NCBI GenBank assembly: GCA_003155705.1
Contig: PMEC01000056.1
Coordinates: 1 to 15,820, forward strand
Reading direction: 5' to 3'
From: Bacteroidales bacterium
Lineage (GTDB): Bacteria; Bacteroidota; Bacteroidia; Bacteroidales; VadinHA17
DNA length: 15,820 nt
The notes beneath the pieces are model-generated. The model did no database searches. It saw nothing but the letters and a program-made list of their open reading frames with translations, and was not told the DNA's origin. Each line of letters starts with the position of its first letter. Position 1 is the stretch's first letter. The translations under genes were made by a program, and so were the position numbers. This document shows positions 15,638 to 15,820 of the stretch, one piece after another.

Positions 15638-15820
15638 TCAATGTTTTTTTCTGGTATCAACATCATTAAAAGCAGGGCATCCGGCCAGCCTGTTATAGAT
15701 TTTCCAGGTAAATGAAAACCCTGCAAAAGAATACCAGTCGTTATTGTGATACCATGAATAATCTGACGGCGCAATGAAATCTTTTAAGCCGTCAAAGTTA
15801 TCATAAAAAGTTTTACGAAA
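15638..15820 (-). CDS. C-terminal fragment of a DUF6089-like protein (partial, 5' end beyond window)
   Basis: Only the last 60 residues are in the window, ending at a TGA at 15640-15638. The readable part is rich in aromatic residues, with short amphipathic stretches (DYSWYHNNDWYSFAGFSFTWKIYNR at its centre, residues about 20-44 of the fragment). It ends in a CPAFNDV segment and a basic tail. This fits the final strands of an outer-membrane-like beta-barrel and resembles the end of the DUF6089 family, whose gene often precedes uppS and bamA in Bacteroidota. The family call rests mostly on that position and on the aromatic-strand plus CPA ending, so it is tentative. It overlaps no other gene, and uppS follows after 3 nt. 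Confidence 0.65.
   Translation of the reverse strand, partial: FRKTFYDNFDGLKDFIAPSDYSWYHNNDWYSFAGFSFTWKIYNRLAGCPAFNDVDTRKKH

Overview
The window looks like a chromosomal segment of a Bacteroidota bacterium, most likely Bacteroidales or a near relative. This rests on three things: the order DUF6089-like gene, uppS, bamA, two ompH/skp genes and murI; Bacteroidetes-type korAB genes; and AT-rich DNA with few strong Shine-Dalgarno sites. Every gene is on the minus strand except one gamma-carbonic-anhydrase-like gene at 9781-10308. No tRNA, rRNA, CRISPR array, transposase or phage gene was seen.

Reading in the direction of minus-strand transcription (right to left), 15820-11275 is an envelope-biogenesis operon. 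It holds the 3' end of a DUF6089-like gene, uppS (undecaprenyl diphosphate synthase), bamA (outer-membrane protein assembly) and two OmpH/Skp-type periplasmic chaperones. It is followed by a palindromic repeat element and then murI (glutamate racemase). UppS and MurI supply the peptidoglycan pathway, while BamA and the Skp pair build the outer membrane. murI and the plus-strand gamma-carbonic-anhydrase gene converge and their stop codons overlap.

A 289-base non-coding gap (9492-9780) separates that gene from the divergent korA-korB pair at 9491-6626. These encode a two-subunit 2-oxoacid:ferredoxin oxidoreductase, probably acting on 2-oxoglutarate. Beyond korB is a second copy of the palindromic element, followed by two tandem paralogous genes that cover the left 40% of the window (6333-1). 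The second of these runs off the left edge.

The tandem pair is the most unusual content. Both proteins join receiver-like domains to a PEP-synthase/PPDK-type ATP-grasp domain and a conserved C-terminal block, but neither shows the swivelling phosphohistidine domain nor the PEP/pyruvate TIM barrel that such enzymes need. They look like signalling or phosphotransfer proteins built from a PPDK module, not metabolic dikinases. Their substrate or partner cannot be read from the sequence.
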